This document shows positions 25,197 through 32,734 of a stretch of 64,000 nt of DNA, one piece after another. The stretch is from assembly GCA_964523395.1 (NCBI GenBank), contig CAZFXS010000005.1, positions 189,824 to 253,823 on the forward strand, read 5' to 3'. The notes under the pieces are model-generated. The model saw nothing but the letters and a program-made list of their open reading frames with translations, made no database searches and was not told where the DNA came from. Every line of letters begins with the position of its first letter. Positions within the stretch are counted from its first letter, which is position 1. This stretch comes from JANYJZ01 sp964523395 (lineage in GTDB: Bacteria; Bacteroidota; Ignavibacteria; UBA10030; SZUA-254). The position numbers were made by a program, and so were the translations under genes.

Positions 25197-25835
25197 ATGG
25201 AAGATCAATCCATACATATTCTCCTGGTTGATGACGATGCGGATTACGCAGCTATCACCAGACATCATCTCCGGACCTTTCTCAACAAGCAGTTTTCTCT
25301 CGAATGGGTAAACAGCGGCGAATCAGCGATTACCTACCTCAGGGAACACCCGGAGGTAAGTCTTATCCTTATGGACTATTACCTTCCAAACCAAAACGGG
25401 CTGGAGACAATCAAACAACTCTTTGAGTCCAAAGTTGAAACTCCCATTATTCTCCTGACATCAAACAAGGATTTCAGGGTAGCAATTGAAGCCATGAAAT
25501 ATGGCGTTGAAGACTATTTGGTGAAGGAAGAGATGATGGAAACTATGCTTCCCCGGGCAATTGTGAACGTTATAGACCGCGTCAATCTCAAGAAACGGAT
25601 CAAAGAGTCAGAGAACAGAAAGAACGCTTCAGAAGCCATCCAGGAACTTATTGTTACCATGTGTCACGAATTCAACAATCCCCTCGCAGCTATCAAAATC
25701 AGTACCGATATTCTTTCACGACAACAGGTTCCGGGAGAAGAGAAAGATCTACTCTCAAGATTAAATTCTAATATTTCAATTCTCGAGAAACAGATTATCA
25801 AGCTTCGCGATATTACTGCTCCTGCGAAAGAATAA
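25197..25835 (+). CDS. Receiver domain fused to a lone kinase DHp helix pair
   Basis: A 212-residue signalling protein. Residues 1-125 are a CheY-like receiver with acidic pocket Asp12-14, phospho-acceptor Asp60 (LILMDYYLP), Thr/Ser88-89 and Lys110. Residues ~145-208 are a HisKA dimerisation segment whose H-box reads CHEFNNPLAAI with phospho-His157. The protein stops right after the second DHp helix; no N, G1 or G2 box of the ATPase is present, and the next 150 bases do not encode one. It could receive phosphate at Asp60 or pass it to or from His157 as a relay element. Confidence 0.85.
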   Translation: MEDQSIHILLVDDDADYAAITRHHLRTFLNKQFSLEWVNSGESAITYLREHPEVSLILMDYYLPNQNGLETIKQLFESKVETPIILLTSNKDFRVAIEAMKYGVEDYLVKEEMMETMLPRAIVNVIDRVNLKKRIKESENRKNASEAIQELIVTMCHEFNNPLAAIKISTDILSRQQVPGEEKDLLSRLNSNISILEKQIIKLRDITAPAKE

Positions 25836-25895
25836 ATCAGCTACTGTGGTGACTTCATTTTTGAGAAGGTCCTCCCGGGAATCTTTATCGAATTC

Positions 25896-25924
25896 TTGAT
25901 TCTTTCGGCTAAAATACCTATATT
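25896..25924 (+). promoter_or_regulatory. Predicted promoter of a small transcription unit
   Basis: TTGATT (25896-25901), a 17-base spacer and TATATT (25919-25924). No large gene starts nearby. Start of transcription is expected near 25931; an intrinsic terminator lies at 26060..26091. Confidence 0.55.
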
Positions 25925-25987
25925 GTCATCCGAATGATTGTCGTTTCACCATACAGATTATTGTCGACCGTGCCTTTTCAGGAGCAC

Positions 25988-26047
25988 ATGCCGAAAAAGG
26001 GTACTATCCGGCAAATCAACAAGAAAATTACAATAAAAAAAAATTAA
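25988..26047 (+). CDS. Possible 19-residue lysine-rich micropeptide
   Basis: ATG with AGGAG immediately upstream (only 3 bases between), encoding MPKKGTIRQINKKITIKKN: strongly basic, 7 Lys in 19 residues, no known family. Too short to judge by coding statistics. Its place between a promoter and a terminator makes it worth listing. Confidence 0.3.
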   Translation: MPKKGTIRQINKKITIKKN

Positions 26048-26059
26048 CGCTGTACCGAC

Positions 26060-26091
26060 TGTCCCGCTCCCAAGACCGGGACATTTTTTTT
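26060..26091 (+). terminator. Strong intrinsic terminator
   Basis: Stem TGTCCCG (26060-26066) with CGGGACA (26077-26083), a 10-base loop and eight T residues directly after. It stops the small unit starting near 25931 and lies just before the nif3 start. Confidence 0.85.
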
Positions 26092-26110
26092 CTCTCACAT
26101 GTATTAACGC

Positions 26111-27223
26111 ATGGTTATCCGCGACATCCAGCAAATCTTTGAATCATGGACTCCACCGGCAATTGCCTGGGAACAGGACAATATCGGATTACAGATCGGC
26201 TCACCGAAGAAACGAGTTAAAAAAATTCTTGCCGCGCTGGATATCACTGATCAAGTCATCGCAGAAGCCGAACGGCAACAGATTGATCTTATTATTTGTC
26301 ATCACCCTCTTCTCTTCAAGCCATTGCGTTCCATAACGGAAGAGCACCGGATCGGGAGAATGTGTCAACGTCTCATTAAAAGTAACATTGCGGTGTTTGC
26401 TGCTCATACAAATCTTGATTTTACAACAGGGGGTGTCAGTTTTGCGCTTGCAGAAGCCCTCGGTATTCAAACCCCCGGCATTCTTTCGAAACGCCAAAAC
26501 GCCGAGACAAAGGTTGTCACGTTCGTTCCCCGCAATCATGTCGACAACATCAGAACCACGATGGCAAACGAAGGCGCGGGGATCATCGGCGAATATACAT
26601 CCTGCTCGTTCCAGACTGAAGGAGTTGGAACATTCCAGGGTTCAGCAGCCTCAAAACCATTCGCGGGAAAGCCGGGACATCTTGAACATGCAGAAGAAAT
26701 ACGCCTCGAAATGATTGTCCCGAACTGGAAACTGCCGCCAGTCGTTGCGGCGCTTCGCAGTGTGCATCCCTACGAAGAACCTGCATACGATTTGTATCCG
26801 CTGAAGAATGCCAGCAATACATATGGCGCCGGAGTTATCGGGACATTACGATCTCCCATAACACTTCGGGGATTCCTGAAGAAGATATGCTCGTCGTTAA
26901 AAACTCCCACAGTACGATACAGCGGCAATCTGCAATCAACAGTACACACTGTCGCCGTCTGCGGAGGGAGCGGGTCCGACATGATTAGTTCAGCAATTCA
27001 GCAACGGGCCGACGCTTTTGTCACTGCGGACATCCGATATCATAGTTTTGACGAGCCGGACAACCGCATGGCGCTGATTGATGCCGGGCATTTTGAAACA
27101 GAAGCGCCCGCGATACAGACAATAGTCGCTACACTGCGCCAACACCCTCTATTGAAAAAAGACCGAGTTACAGTTACTGCTTCACGTGCTATGAAAAATC
27201 CAGTTCAATATTTTCTGTCATAA
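26111..27223 (+). CDS. Nif3-like dinuclear metal protein (DUF34)
   Basis: A 370-residue NIF3/YqfO family protein. The N-terminal half has the metal ligands in ICHHPLLFKPL and AAHTNLDFTTGGVSFALAEALG, and the C-terminal half in DIRYHSFDEPDNRMALIDAGHFETE. Between them (about 135-235) sits the YqfO/CutA-like insert with HPYEEPAYDLYPL, giving the long form. The family forms hexameric toroids; GTP cyclohydrolase I type 2 activity has been suggested for relatives, but the physiological role is unsettled. First gene of a run with the zinc-ribbon and RNase H genes. Confidence 0.9.
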   Translation: MVIRDIQQIFESWTPPAIAWEQDNIGLQIGSPKKRVKKILAALDITDQVIAEAERQQIDLIICHHPLLFKPLRSITEEHRIGRMCQRLIKSNIAVFAAHTNLDFTTGGVSFALAEALGIQTPGILSKRQNAETKVVTFVPRNHVDNIRTTMANEGAGIIGEYTSCSFQTEGVGTFQGSAASKPFAGKPGHLEHAEEIRLEMIVPNWKLPPVVAALRSVHPYEEPAYDLYPLKNASNTYGAGVIGTLRSPITLRGFLKKICSSLKTPTVRYSGNLQSTVHTVAVCGGSGSDMISSAIQQRADAFVTADIRYHSFDEPDNRMALIDAGHFETEAPAIQTIVATLRQHPLLKKDRVTVTASRAMKNPVQYFLS

Positions 27224-27233
27224 GGAGACCATT

Positions 27234-27962
27234 GTGGAAAACAAGCTCAAACTTTTGTACGCGCTTCAGCAAGTTGATTTACAATTACAGGATATTCATG
27301 AACTCAAAGGCGACTTACCCGGGATTGTGGATGAACTTGAAACAAAAGTCAACGATATCGAACAAAAAGTGAAAGAGCTTGAAAAGACAATAAAGCAATC
27401 CAAAATGGACCGTGACCGCGCTGATACCGATATTATCGACCTCACGGAAAAAGTTGAGAAATACAAAAGCCAACAGCTTCAGGTAAAGTCAAATAAACAG
27501 TACGACGCACTGACCAAAGAAATTGAACTCGCCGAAGAAAAGTCATCCAGACTTCAAAAAGAGATGGAAATCCTTGAAGGAAGAATCCAGGTTGCCAAAA
27601 CCGATTCAACGACCTTGTCGGCACAACTTGATGAACTCAAAGGCGAGTATGATGAACGAAAGAAAGAGCTGAAGGAAGTCAACAAGGAGCATGAAAAAGA
27701 AGAATTAAAATTCAAACATGAACGTGAGAAGCTTCTCGCGCGCATCGATAAAGAAGACCTTGAACGATACGACCGCATCTATAAAGCGAAAAACGGCAAA
27801 GCAGTGGTTCTTGTAAAGCGGGGTGCCTGCGGCGGATGCTTTAACCGTGTGCCTCCACAAAAGATACTGGAAATTAAACAGAACGCGAAGCTGTTTGTAT
27901 GCGAACATTGCGGGAGAATTCTCGTCTCCGATCAAATCGCAGAAAAGAGCCTTGTGCTCTGA
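27234..27962 (+). CDS. Coiled-coil protein with C4 zinc ribbon
   Basis: A 242-residue protein starting at GTG 27234 behind a good AAGGAG. About 170 residues of charged helical coiled coil are followed by a C-terminal zinc ribbon with CGGC and CEHC pairs (KRGACGGCFNRVPPQK, FVCEHCGRILV). This architecture (zf-RING_7/CT398-like) is widespread and often sits next to nif3 and RNase H genes, as here. A nucleic-acid or secretion-related role has been proposed for relatives; none can be shown from sequence. Confidence 0.88.
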   Translation: MENKLKLLYALQQVDLQLQDIHELKGDLPGIVDELETKVNDIEQKVKELEKTIKQSKMDRDRADTDIIDLTEKVEKYKSQQLQVKSNKQYDALTKEIELAEEKSSRLQKEMEILEGRIQVAKTDSTTLSAQLDELKGEYDERKKELKEVNKEHEKEELKFKHEREKLLARIDKEDLERYDRIYKAKNGKAVVLVKRGACGGCFNRVPPQKILEIKQNAKLFVCEHCGRILVSDQIAEKSLVL

Positions 27963-28379
27963 ATGATTGTGCATGCGTACACCGACGGGGCGTCCCGCGG
28001 AAACCCCGGAGAAAGCGGCATAGGAGTAATACTTAAGGACGAGCAGGGCAGCGTTATCATCTCCGGAGGAGGATATATCGGCACAGCAACAAACAACATT
28101 GCAGAATATCGCGCGCTGCTTGCCTGCCTGAAAAAAGCCATCACCATGAAATGCAGTCATCTCGTAGTACATTCAGACAGCCAATTGATGGTCAGGCAGT
28201 TATTAGGAGAATATCGGGTTAAAGACAAGATTCTCCAGGAATTTTTTCGCGAGGCTAAAGCTCTGTTGAATGCGGCTTCGTTTACGTTTTCGATTGTTCA
28301 TGTAGAGCGGGAAAACAACCGTGAAGCAGACCTGCTCGCAAACTCCGGCATTGATGCTAAACTACCGTTACAATGGTGA
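27963..28379 (+). CDS. RNase HI-type ribonuclease
   Basis: A 138-residue RNase H fold protein of the short RnhA-like/YpdQ type. The acidic active site is complete: Asp8 in YTDGASRGNPG, Glu in NNIAEYRALLA, Asp in VVHSDSQLMVRQL and Asp in NNREADLLANSG. It degrades RNA in RNA-DNA hybrids. It starts on the base after the stop of the zinc-ribbon gene, so the two are tightly coupled. Confidence 0.9.
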   Translation: MIVHAYTDGASRGNPGESGIGVILKDEQGSVIISGGGYIGTATNNIAEYRALLACLKKAITMKCSHLVVHSDSQLMVRQLLGEYRVKDKILQEFFREAKALLNAASFTFSIVHVERENNREADLLANSGIDAKLPLQW

Positions 28380-28412
28380 CAGCGCCGGAGACCAAAACAA
28401 GTGTATTTTTAC

Positions 28413-28811
28413 ACTGCGCGTCGTGCAATCGCTCCGTCAAGTTCATACGAACGTGACGGGGAGGAAAGTCCGAACTCCGCAGGACAGAGTACCTTCTAAC
28501 GGAAGGGTATCAGCCGCGCAAGTTGCTGGTAACGGATAGTGTCACAGAAAATATACCGTCCGCCTTTGGCGGATAAGGGTGAAAAGGCGAGGTAAGAGCT
28601 CACCATCCCGGCAGTAATGCCGGGCATTGACAAACCCTACTCGGAGCAAGACCACATGCGTCCCGTACCACACCTGAGTTGTCCGCTCATGTTCCGCAAG
28701 GGACAGCGGGACTGGTAGGTCGCTCGATTCCTCCCGTGAGGGGGGAACAAGATCAATGATTGCATCCCGGTGTCACCATCGGGAACAGAATTCGGCTTAC
28801 AGGCGCGCAGT
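28413..28811 (+). ncRNA. rnpB: RNase P RNA, bacterial type A
   Basis: The catalytic RNA that trims the 5' leaders of tRNAs. Conserved blocks appear in order: GAGGAAAGTCCGAACTCC (28460-28477), CAGGACAGAG, GGTAACGG, ACAGAAAATATACC, AAGGGTGAAAAGGCGAGGTA with GAGCTCACC, GGCAGTAATGCC, and near the 3' end ACAGAATTCGGCTTACAGG. The P1 helix pairs ACTGCGCG from 28413 with CGCGCAGT ending at 28811, which sets the ends and a length of about 399 nt. It lies 33 bases after the RNase H gene. Confidence 0.96.
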
Positions 28812-28864
28812 ATAATTTTCACGTTGAGTCTGTACGCCCAACGTTTATTCATTACTGGAGATCC

Positions 28865-30628
28865 ATGAAACGAGAGTACCGCTGGACATTAACTCCCATC
28901 GCCGACTATGCCGCTGTTGCACAGTTAGCCAAGGAAATCAATGTCTCCGAACCCATTGCAAAAATCCTCGTCCACAGGAAAATCGATACCTACGACAAGG
29001 CAAAGGAATTTTTCCGCCCCCAACTGAGCCATCTCCATGATCCGTTCCTTATGCATGACATGGGCAAGGCTGTCGAGAGAATTGAAAAAGCACTCATCGC
29101 TCATGAACGCATTATTATTTTCGGCGACTACGACGTCGACGGAACAAACAGCGCCGCGATGCTTTACCTCTATTTCAAAAACCTCGGAGCCGAAACGATA
29201 TTCCATATTCCCGACAGAGTAAAAGAAGGGTATGGTATTTCTTCAGTAGGCATAGATCGCGGGCACGAATTCGGGGCAACTCTTCTTATCTCAATCGACT
29301 GTGGAATTACCGCCATTGATCAGGTTGAATACGCCCGTTCAAAGGGCATGGATGTCATTATCTGCGACCATCATGAGCCCGGTGAGCAAATCCCTAACGC
29401 ACACGCAGTTCTCGATCCGCTCAAACCAAATTGTCCATATCCTTTTAAATATCTCTGTGGATGCGGCGTCGGCTTTAAACTGATGCAGGCAATTGCCAAG
29501 CACCGCAAAGAGGAAGAGTCCGTGTATGGATATCTCGACTTCGCGACGCTCGCGACAACCGCCGATATTGTTCCGCTTGTCGGAGAAAACAGGATACTGA
29601 CCAAAATCGGCCTTGAGCAAATCAATACCAAACCCCGGCCCGGAATCCAGGCGCTCATTGATTCTTCGGGAACGAATACAGGAAAAATTACCACGGGGCA
29701 AATTGTTTTTGTCCTTGCTCCACGCATTAATGCTGTCGGCAGAATGGGCGATGCGACACGCGCCGTAAAGCTGCTGACCACAGATGACCAGGAAGCCGCT
29801 AATTCTCTCGCGCTTGTTCTCGAGGAAGAGAACAGGAACCGCAGAAAGATTGATGAAGACACGTTTTTGAAAGCGCAGGAGCTTGTTGAAAATTTCCTTC
29901 ACGCGGACAGCGACCCCGCCATCGTCCTGCACCACGAACAATGGCATCCCGGCGTTATCGGGATTGTCGCTTCGCGGCTCGTGGAAAAATACTACCGCCC
30001 CACGATCATGATGACCACTGTCGACGGTGTTGCAAAAGGGTCTGCACGCAGTATCGTGGGATTCGATATTCATCAGGCACTGAAACGCGTCGAACACAAA
30101 CTCATTCAGTTTGGCGGACACAAATACGCGGCAGGACTTACGGTGGATCTTAACCGTGTCGATGAATTCAGGGAAGCATTCAATGAAGTTGTGTCCGAAT
30201 TAATGTCGGAAGAAGTCCGCACACCGGAAATAAGAATCGATGCCGAAATCACACTTGCGGAATTAACCCCGAGATTCCTGAAAGTTCTCAAAGAATTTGC
30301 CCCCTACGGCCCCGGAAACATGCGTCCCTTATTCCTTACCCGCGGCGTGGAAGTTGTCGGGGTTCCTAAAATTGTCGGGAAAGACCATCTCAGGTTCAAA
30401 GTCCGGCAGCAAAGGAATGTATTAGACACGATCGGATTCGGACTCGGCTCCCTGATGGATGAAGTGCAGGCGAACAACAAGAGTCTGGATCTCGTGTTCT
30501 CGGTTGATGAATATGAATGGGCTACAGCCAATGCGAAAAATGGCAATGGAAATGGCGACACATTTCCGCAATTAAAAATAAAAGATATTCGAAAACATTC
30601 AGAGGTAATCAGTAATGTCAGGCCATAA
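28865..30628 (+). CDS. recJ: Single-stranded-DNA exonuclease RecJ
   Basis: A 587-residue 5'-3' ssDNA exonuclease of recombination and mismatch repair. DHH motifs are intact: IIIFGDYDVDGTNSAAM, SIDCGITAID and VIICDHHEPGE. The DHHA1 motif FGGHKYAAGLTV is near residue 420, followed by the OB-like C-terminal domain. The frame is open upstream into the RNase P RNA gene, so ATG 28865, which has GGAG in front, is taken as the start. It overlaps yebC by 14 bases. Confidence 0.95.
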   Translation: MKREYRWTLTPIADYAAVAQLAKEINVSEPIAKILVHRKIDTYDKAKEFFRPQLSHLHDPFLMHDMGKAVERIEKALIAHERIIIFGDYDVDGTNSAAMLYLYFKNLGAETIFHIPDRVKEGYGISSVGIDRGHEFGATLLISIDCGITAIDQVEYARSKGMDVIICDHHEPGEQIPNAHAVLDPLKPNCPYPFKYLCGCGVGFKLMQAIAKHRKEEESVYGYLDFATLATTADIVPLVGENRILTKIGLEQINTKPRPGIQALIDSSGTNTGKITTGQIVFVLAPRINAVGRMGDATRAVKLLTTDDQEAANSLALVLEEENRNRRKIDEDTFLKAQELVENFLHADSDPAIVLHHEQWHPGVIGIVASRLVEKYYRPTIMMTTVDGVAKGSARSIVGFDIHQALKRVEHKLIQFGGHKYAAGLTVDLNRVDEFREAFNEVVSELMSEEVRTPEIRIDAEITLAELTPRFLKVLKEFAPYGPGNMRPLFLTRGVEVVGVPKIVGKDHLRFKVRQQRNVLDTIGFGLGSLMDEVQANNKSLDLVFSVDEYEWATANAKNGNGNGDTFPQLKIKDIRKHSEVISNVRP

Positions 30629-31364
30629 TAAGTGGGCGAAGATCAAACGGAAAAAAGGTGCTAACGACGCAAAACGCGGAAGACTGTTCACCCGCATCAT
30701 CAAAGAAATGACTATCGCGGCGCGCGACGGGGGCGGAAGTATTACCGGCAATCCGCGTCTCCGCCTTGCGGTGGAAAAAGCGCAGGCCGCAAACATGCCC
30801 GCCGATAACATCAAGCGTGCAATTCAAAAAGGCACCGGCGAACTGCCGGGTGTCGCGTATGAAGAAGTCACCTATGAAGGATATGGCCCCGGAGGCATCG
30901 CGCTGATCATCGAATCTGTTACGGACAACAAAAACCGCACTGTCGCCGATATGCGCCATCTTCTGGAAAAAAACAACGGCAAGATGGGTGCTTCGAATTC
31001 CGTTTCGTATATGTTTCACCGGAAGGGACTGATTTCTATCCCGAAGGGAAATCTCACCGAAGATGATGTAATGTCAATTGTTCTGGATGCCGGAGCCGAC
31101 GACATAAAAACCGACGATGATTCATTTCAGATTATCACATCGCCCGACAACTTTGAACCGGTAAAAAAAGCTCTTGAGTCCAAAAGTATTACACCGGATG
31201 AAGCGGAAATTCAGATGGTTCCGGAAAATATGGTAAAGGTTGAAGGCAAAGCCGCCGAACAGGTCCTGAAACTGATGGAAGCGCTTGAAGATCACGACGA
31301 TGTACAACACGTCTACTCAAACTTTGATATTGACGAGAAAGTGCTTGCGGAGTTTAATGCGTAA
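30615..31364 (+). CDS. yebC: YebC/TACO1 family protein
   Basis: A 249-residue YebC/PmpR family protein. The N-terminal hallmark MSGHNKWAKIKRKKGANDAKR is followed by the three-domain arrangement (EEVTYEGYGPGGIALIIESVTDNKNRT in the middle). Members act as transcriptional regulators or as translation factors that relieve ribosome stalling on proline stretches. The gene commonly precedes ruvC, as here. The start overlaps the recJ end. Confidence 0.95.
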   Translation: MSGHNKWAKIKRKKGANDAKRGRLFTRIIKEMTIAARDGGGSITGNPRLRLAVEKAQAANMPADNIKRAIQKGTGELPGVAYEEVTYEGYGPGGIALIIESVTDNKNRTVADMRHLLEKNNGKMGASNSVSYMFHRKGLISIPKGNLTEDDVMSIVLDAGADDIKTDDDSFQIITSPDNFEPVKKALESKSITPDEAEIQMVPENMVKVEGKAAEQVLKLMEALEDHDDVQHVYSNFDIDEKVLAEFNA

Positions 31365-31372
31365 CCAATTTC

Positions 31373-31438
31373 GAATTGCGAAGTGTGAATTGCGGATTAA
31401 TACTAATTCGAAATTCAAAAATTCACAATTCGCAATTT
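31373..31438. repeat. AT-rich inverted repeat between yebC and ruvC
   Basis: Arms GAATTGCGAAGTGTGAATT (31373-31391) and AATTCACAATTCGCAATTT (31420-31438) pair over about 18 bases with one mismatch. It resembles short intergenic repeat hairpins rather than a terminator (no T run). Confidence 0.6.
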
Positions 31439-31477
31439 AACGGCTCGATTTTTTTACCAATCACCCTTTCTTGTGTT

Positions 31478-32035
31478 ATGATTATACTTGGAGTTGACCC
31501 CGGCACTCTGATAACAGGATTCGGTATTATCAGAACACTTAACGGATCAGTTGATGTTCTTGCCTGCGGCGCGATTAAAAATGATTCTGCAAAGCCGATG
31601 CCCTTACGTTTAAAACTGATTTTCTCTTCCCTCAGCGATATCATCCAAAAGTATAAACCCGATGAACTGGCAATCGAGACGGCGTTTTACGGGAAAAACG
31701 CCCAGTCCGCGCTTAAACTGGGACAAGCCCGCGGTGTCGCGATGCTTGCCGCAGTCACCCGCGATATTCCTACAAGTGAGTATTCACCGCGTGAAGTGAA
31801 AAAATCCATCGTCGGCAACGGAACCGCGTCCAAAGAACAGGTACAATACATGGTGAAGTCCCTCCTTCGCATGAAAGAAGTTCCAAAACATTTGGATGTT
31901 ACTGACGCACTTGCTGTCGCGCTTTGCCATATGCAAAGAAAGAGCACCGGCAAGGTGCAGGCAAAAAGCTGGAAGGCCTTCGTCGCAGCCCACCCGGAAA
32001 AACTCTCCACACCACGCCGCCTGATAACAAAATGA
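31478..32035 (+). CDS. ruvC: Holliday junction resolvase RuvC
   Basis: A 185-residue RuvC endonuclease that cleaves Holliday junctions. ATG 31478 gives the standard MIILGVDPGTLITGFG start; the open frame before it runs through the AT-rich repeat. Acidic catalytic residues are Asp7 (GVDPG), Glu in ELAIETAFYGKNAQSALKLG, and the C-terminal pair in HLDVTDALAVALCH. Overlaps ruvA by ATGA. Confidence 0.96.
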   Translation: MIILGVDPGTLITGFGIIRTLNGSVDVLACGAIKNDSAKPMPLRLKLIFSSLSDIIQKYKPDELAIETAFYGKNAQSALKLGQARGVAMLAAVTRDIPTSEYSPREVKKSIVGNGTASKEQVQYMVKSLLRMKEVPKHLDVTDALAVALCHMQRKSTGKVQAKSWKAFVAAHPEKLSTPRRLITK

Positions 32036-32634
32036 TTTCGCATCTCCAGGGAAAACTCGCCGCAAAGTCTCCGACAGAGATTATTCTAGATGTTCATGGA
32101 GTCGGATTTCAGATCAGCATTCCCCTCTCGACATTTGAAAAACTCGGCGAGCTCAACAGCCAGACTACCATCCTGACATACTTGCATGTTCGTGAGGACG
32201 CGTTGTTGCTTTACGGATTCGCGACAGAAGCTGAACGGGAATTATTCCGGCACCTGCTTTCTGTTTCGGGCATCGGTCCGAAGATGGCGCAGGCAATTCT
32301 GTCGGGGCTAAATCCCGGGGAACTAAAAGAAGCAATAGTATCAGGGAATTTACATGCATTAACTTCGATCTCTGGTGTTGGACGAAAAACAGCCGAACGT
32401 ATTGTGCTGGAACTCCGCCACAAGCTGGGAAAGATGGAAATTGAAGAGCCTGCAGTTATTCCTTCGAGCGCGCAGTTGAAAATACGGTCGGAGGCAATGG
32501 TTGCGCTCATGTCACTCGGTTACACCCGTGCAAGCGCAGAGCAGGCGCTCCGCGCCGTCATCAGTTCATCAACCCGCAAAGATCTTTCCGTCGAAGAGCT
32601 TATCAAGCAGGCGTTACAACAAGCAAAACAGTAA
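32032..32634 (+). CDS. ruvA: Holliday junction helicase subunit RuvA
   Basis: A 200-residue RuvA that binds the four-way junction and loads RuvB. It has an N-terminal OB fold (MISHLQGKLAAKSPTEIILD), helix-hairpin-helix motifs (VSGIGPKMAQAIL, ISGVGRKTAERIVLEL) and a C-terminal RuvB-contact domain (AMVALMSLGYTRASAEQALRAV). The start at 32032 overlaps the ruvC stop. Complete and typical. Confidence 0.96.
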   Translation: MISHLQGKLAAKSPTEIILDVHGVGFQISIPLSTFEKLGELNSQTTILTYLHVREDALLLYGFATEAERELFRHLLSVSGIGPKMAQAILSGLNPGELKEAIVSGNLHALTSISGVGRKTAERIVLELRHKLGKMEIEEPAVIPSSAQLKIRSEAMVALMSLGYTRASAEQALRAVISSSTRKDLSVEELIKQALQQAKQ

Positions 32635-32683
32635 GAAATCCGATTTCTTCCAGAGACACTCGCTCTAAGAAATTGGATTTCTT
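32633..32683 (+). terminator. Repeat hairpin between ruvA and ruvB, ATCCGATTTCTT copy 3
   Basis: AAGAAATCCGATTTCTT (32633-32649) pairs with AAGAAATTGGATTTCTT (32667-32683) over 17 bases with one G-T pair, followed by TTCTTG. It overlaps the ruvA stop and lies before the ruvB promoter. Confidence 0.65.
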
Positions 32684-32697
32684 TTCTTGTTTTTCAA

Positions 32698-32726
32698 TTG
32701 CAATTCACTCCCAATCTGAGTACATT
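32698..32726 (+). promoter_or_regulatory. Predicted promoter of ruvB
   Basis: TTGCAA (32698-32703), a 17-base spacer and TACATT (32721-32726), 8 bases before the ATG at 32735. The transcript would be nearly leaderless. With the hairpin before it, ruvB is probably a separate unit. Confidence 0.55.
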
Positions 32727-32734
32727 CACACACA

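Larger units (their letters stand above)
25931..26091 (+). ncRNA. Candidate small RNA or leader transcript before nif3
   Basis: The interval between a consensus-like promoter and a strong intrinsic terminator would give an RNA of about 160 nt. It does not match RNase P, tmRNA, SRP RNA or an evident 6S RNA by eye. It contains a 19-codon reading frame (25988..26047). It may be a free small RNA, the mRNA of a micropeptide, or a terminator-controlled leader of nif3, whose ATG is 19 bases after the terminator. Ends are inferred. Confidence 0.4.

Noticed and set aside
27181..27196. A parS-like sequence (TGCTTCACGTGCTATG) at the end of nif3.
   Set aside because: Only the central TTCACGTG half matches the palindromic parS consensus; the right half fails, and the bases encode conserved-frame residues of nif3.
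28559..28573. TCCGCC-TTT-GGCGGA inside RNase P RNA as a third copy of the palindrome at 2372 and 35696.
   Set aside because: A short hairpin is expected at this point of type A RNase P RNA, so it is better explained as a native helix than as an inserted repeat.
28760..28864. An upstream extension of recJ by 35 codons.
   Set aside because: It would start inside the RNase P RNA gene; the ATG at 28865 has a GGAG site and gives the normal RecJ N-terminus.
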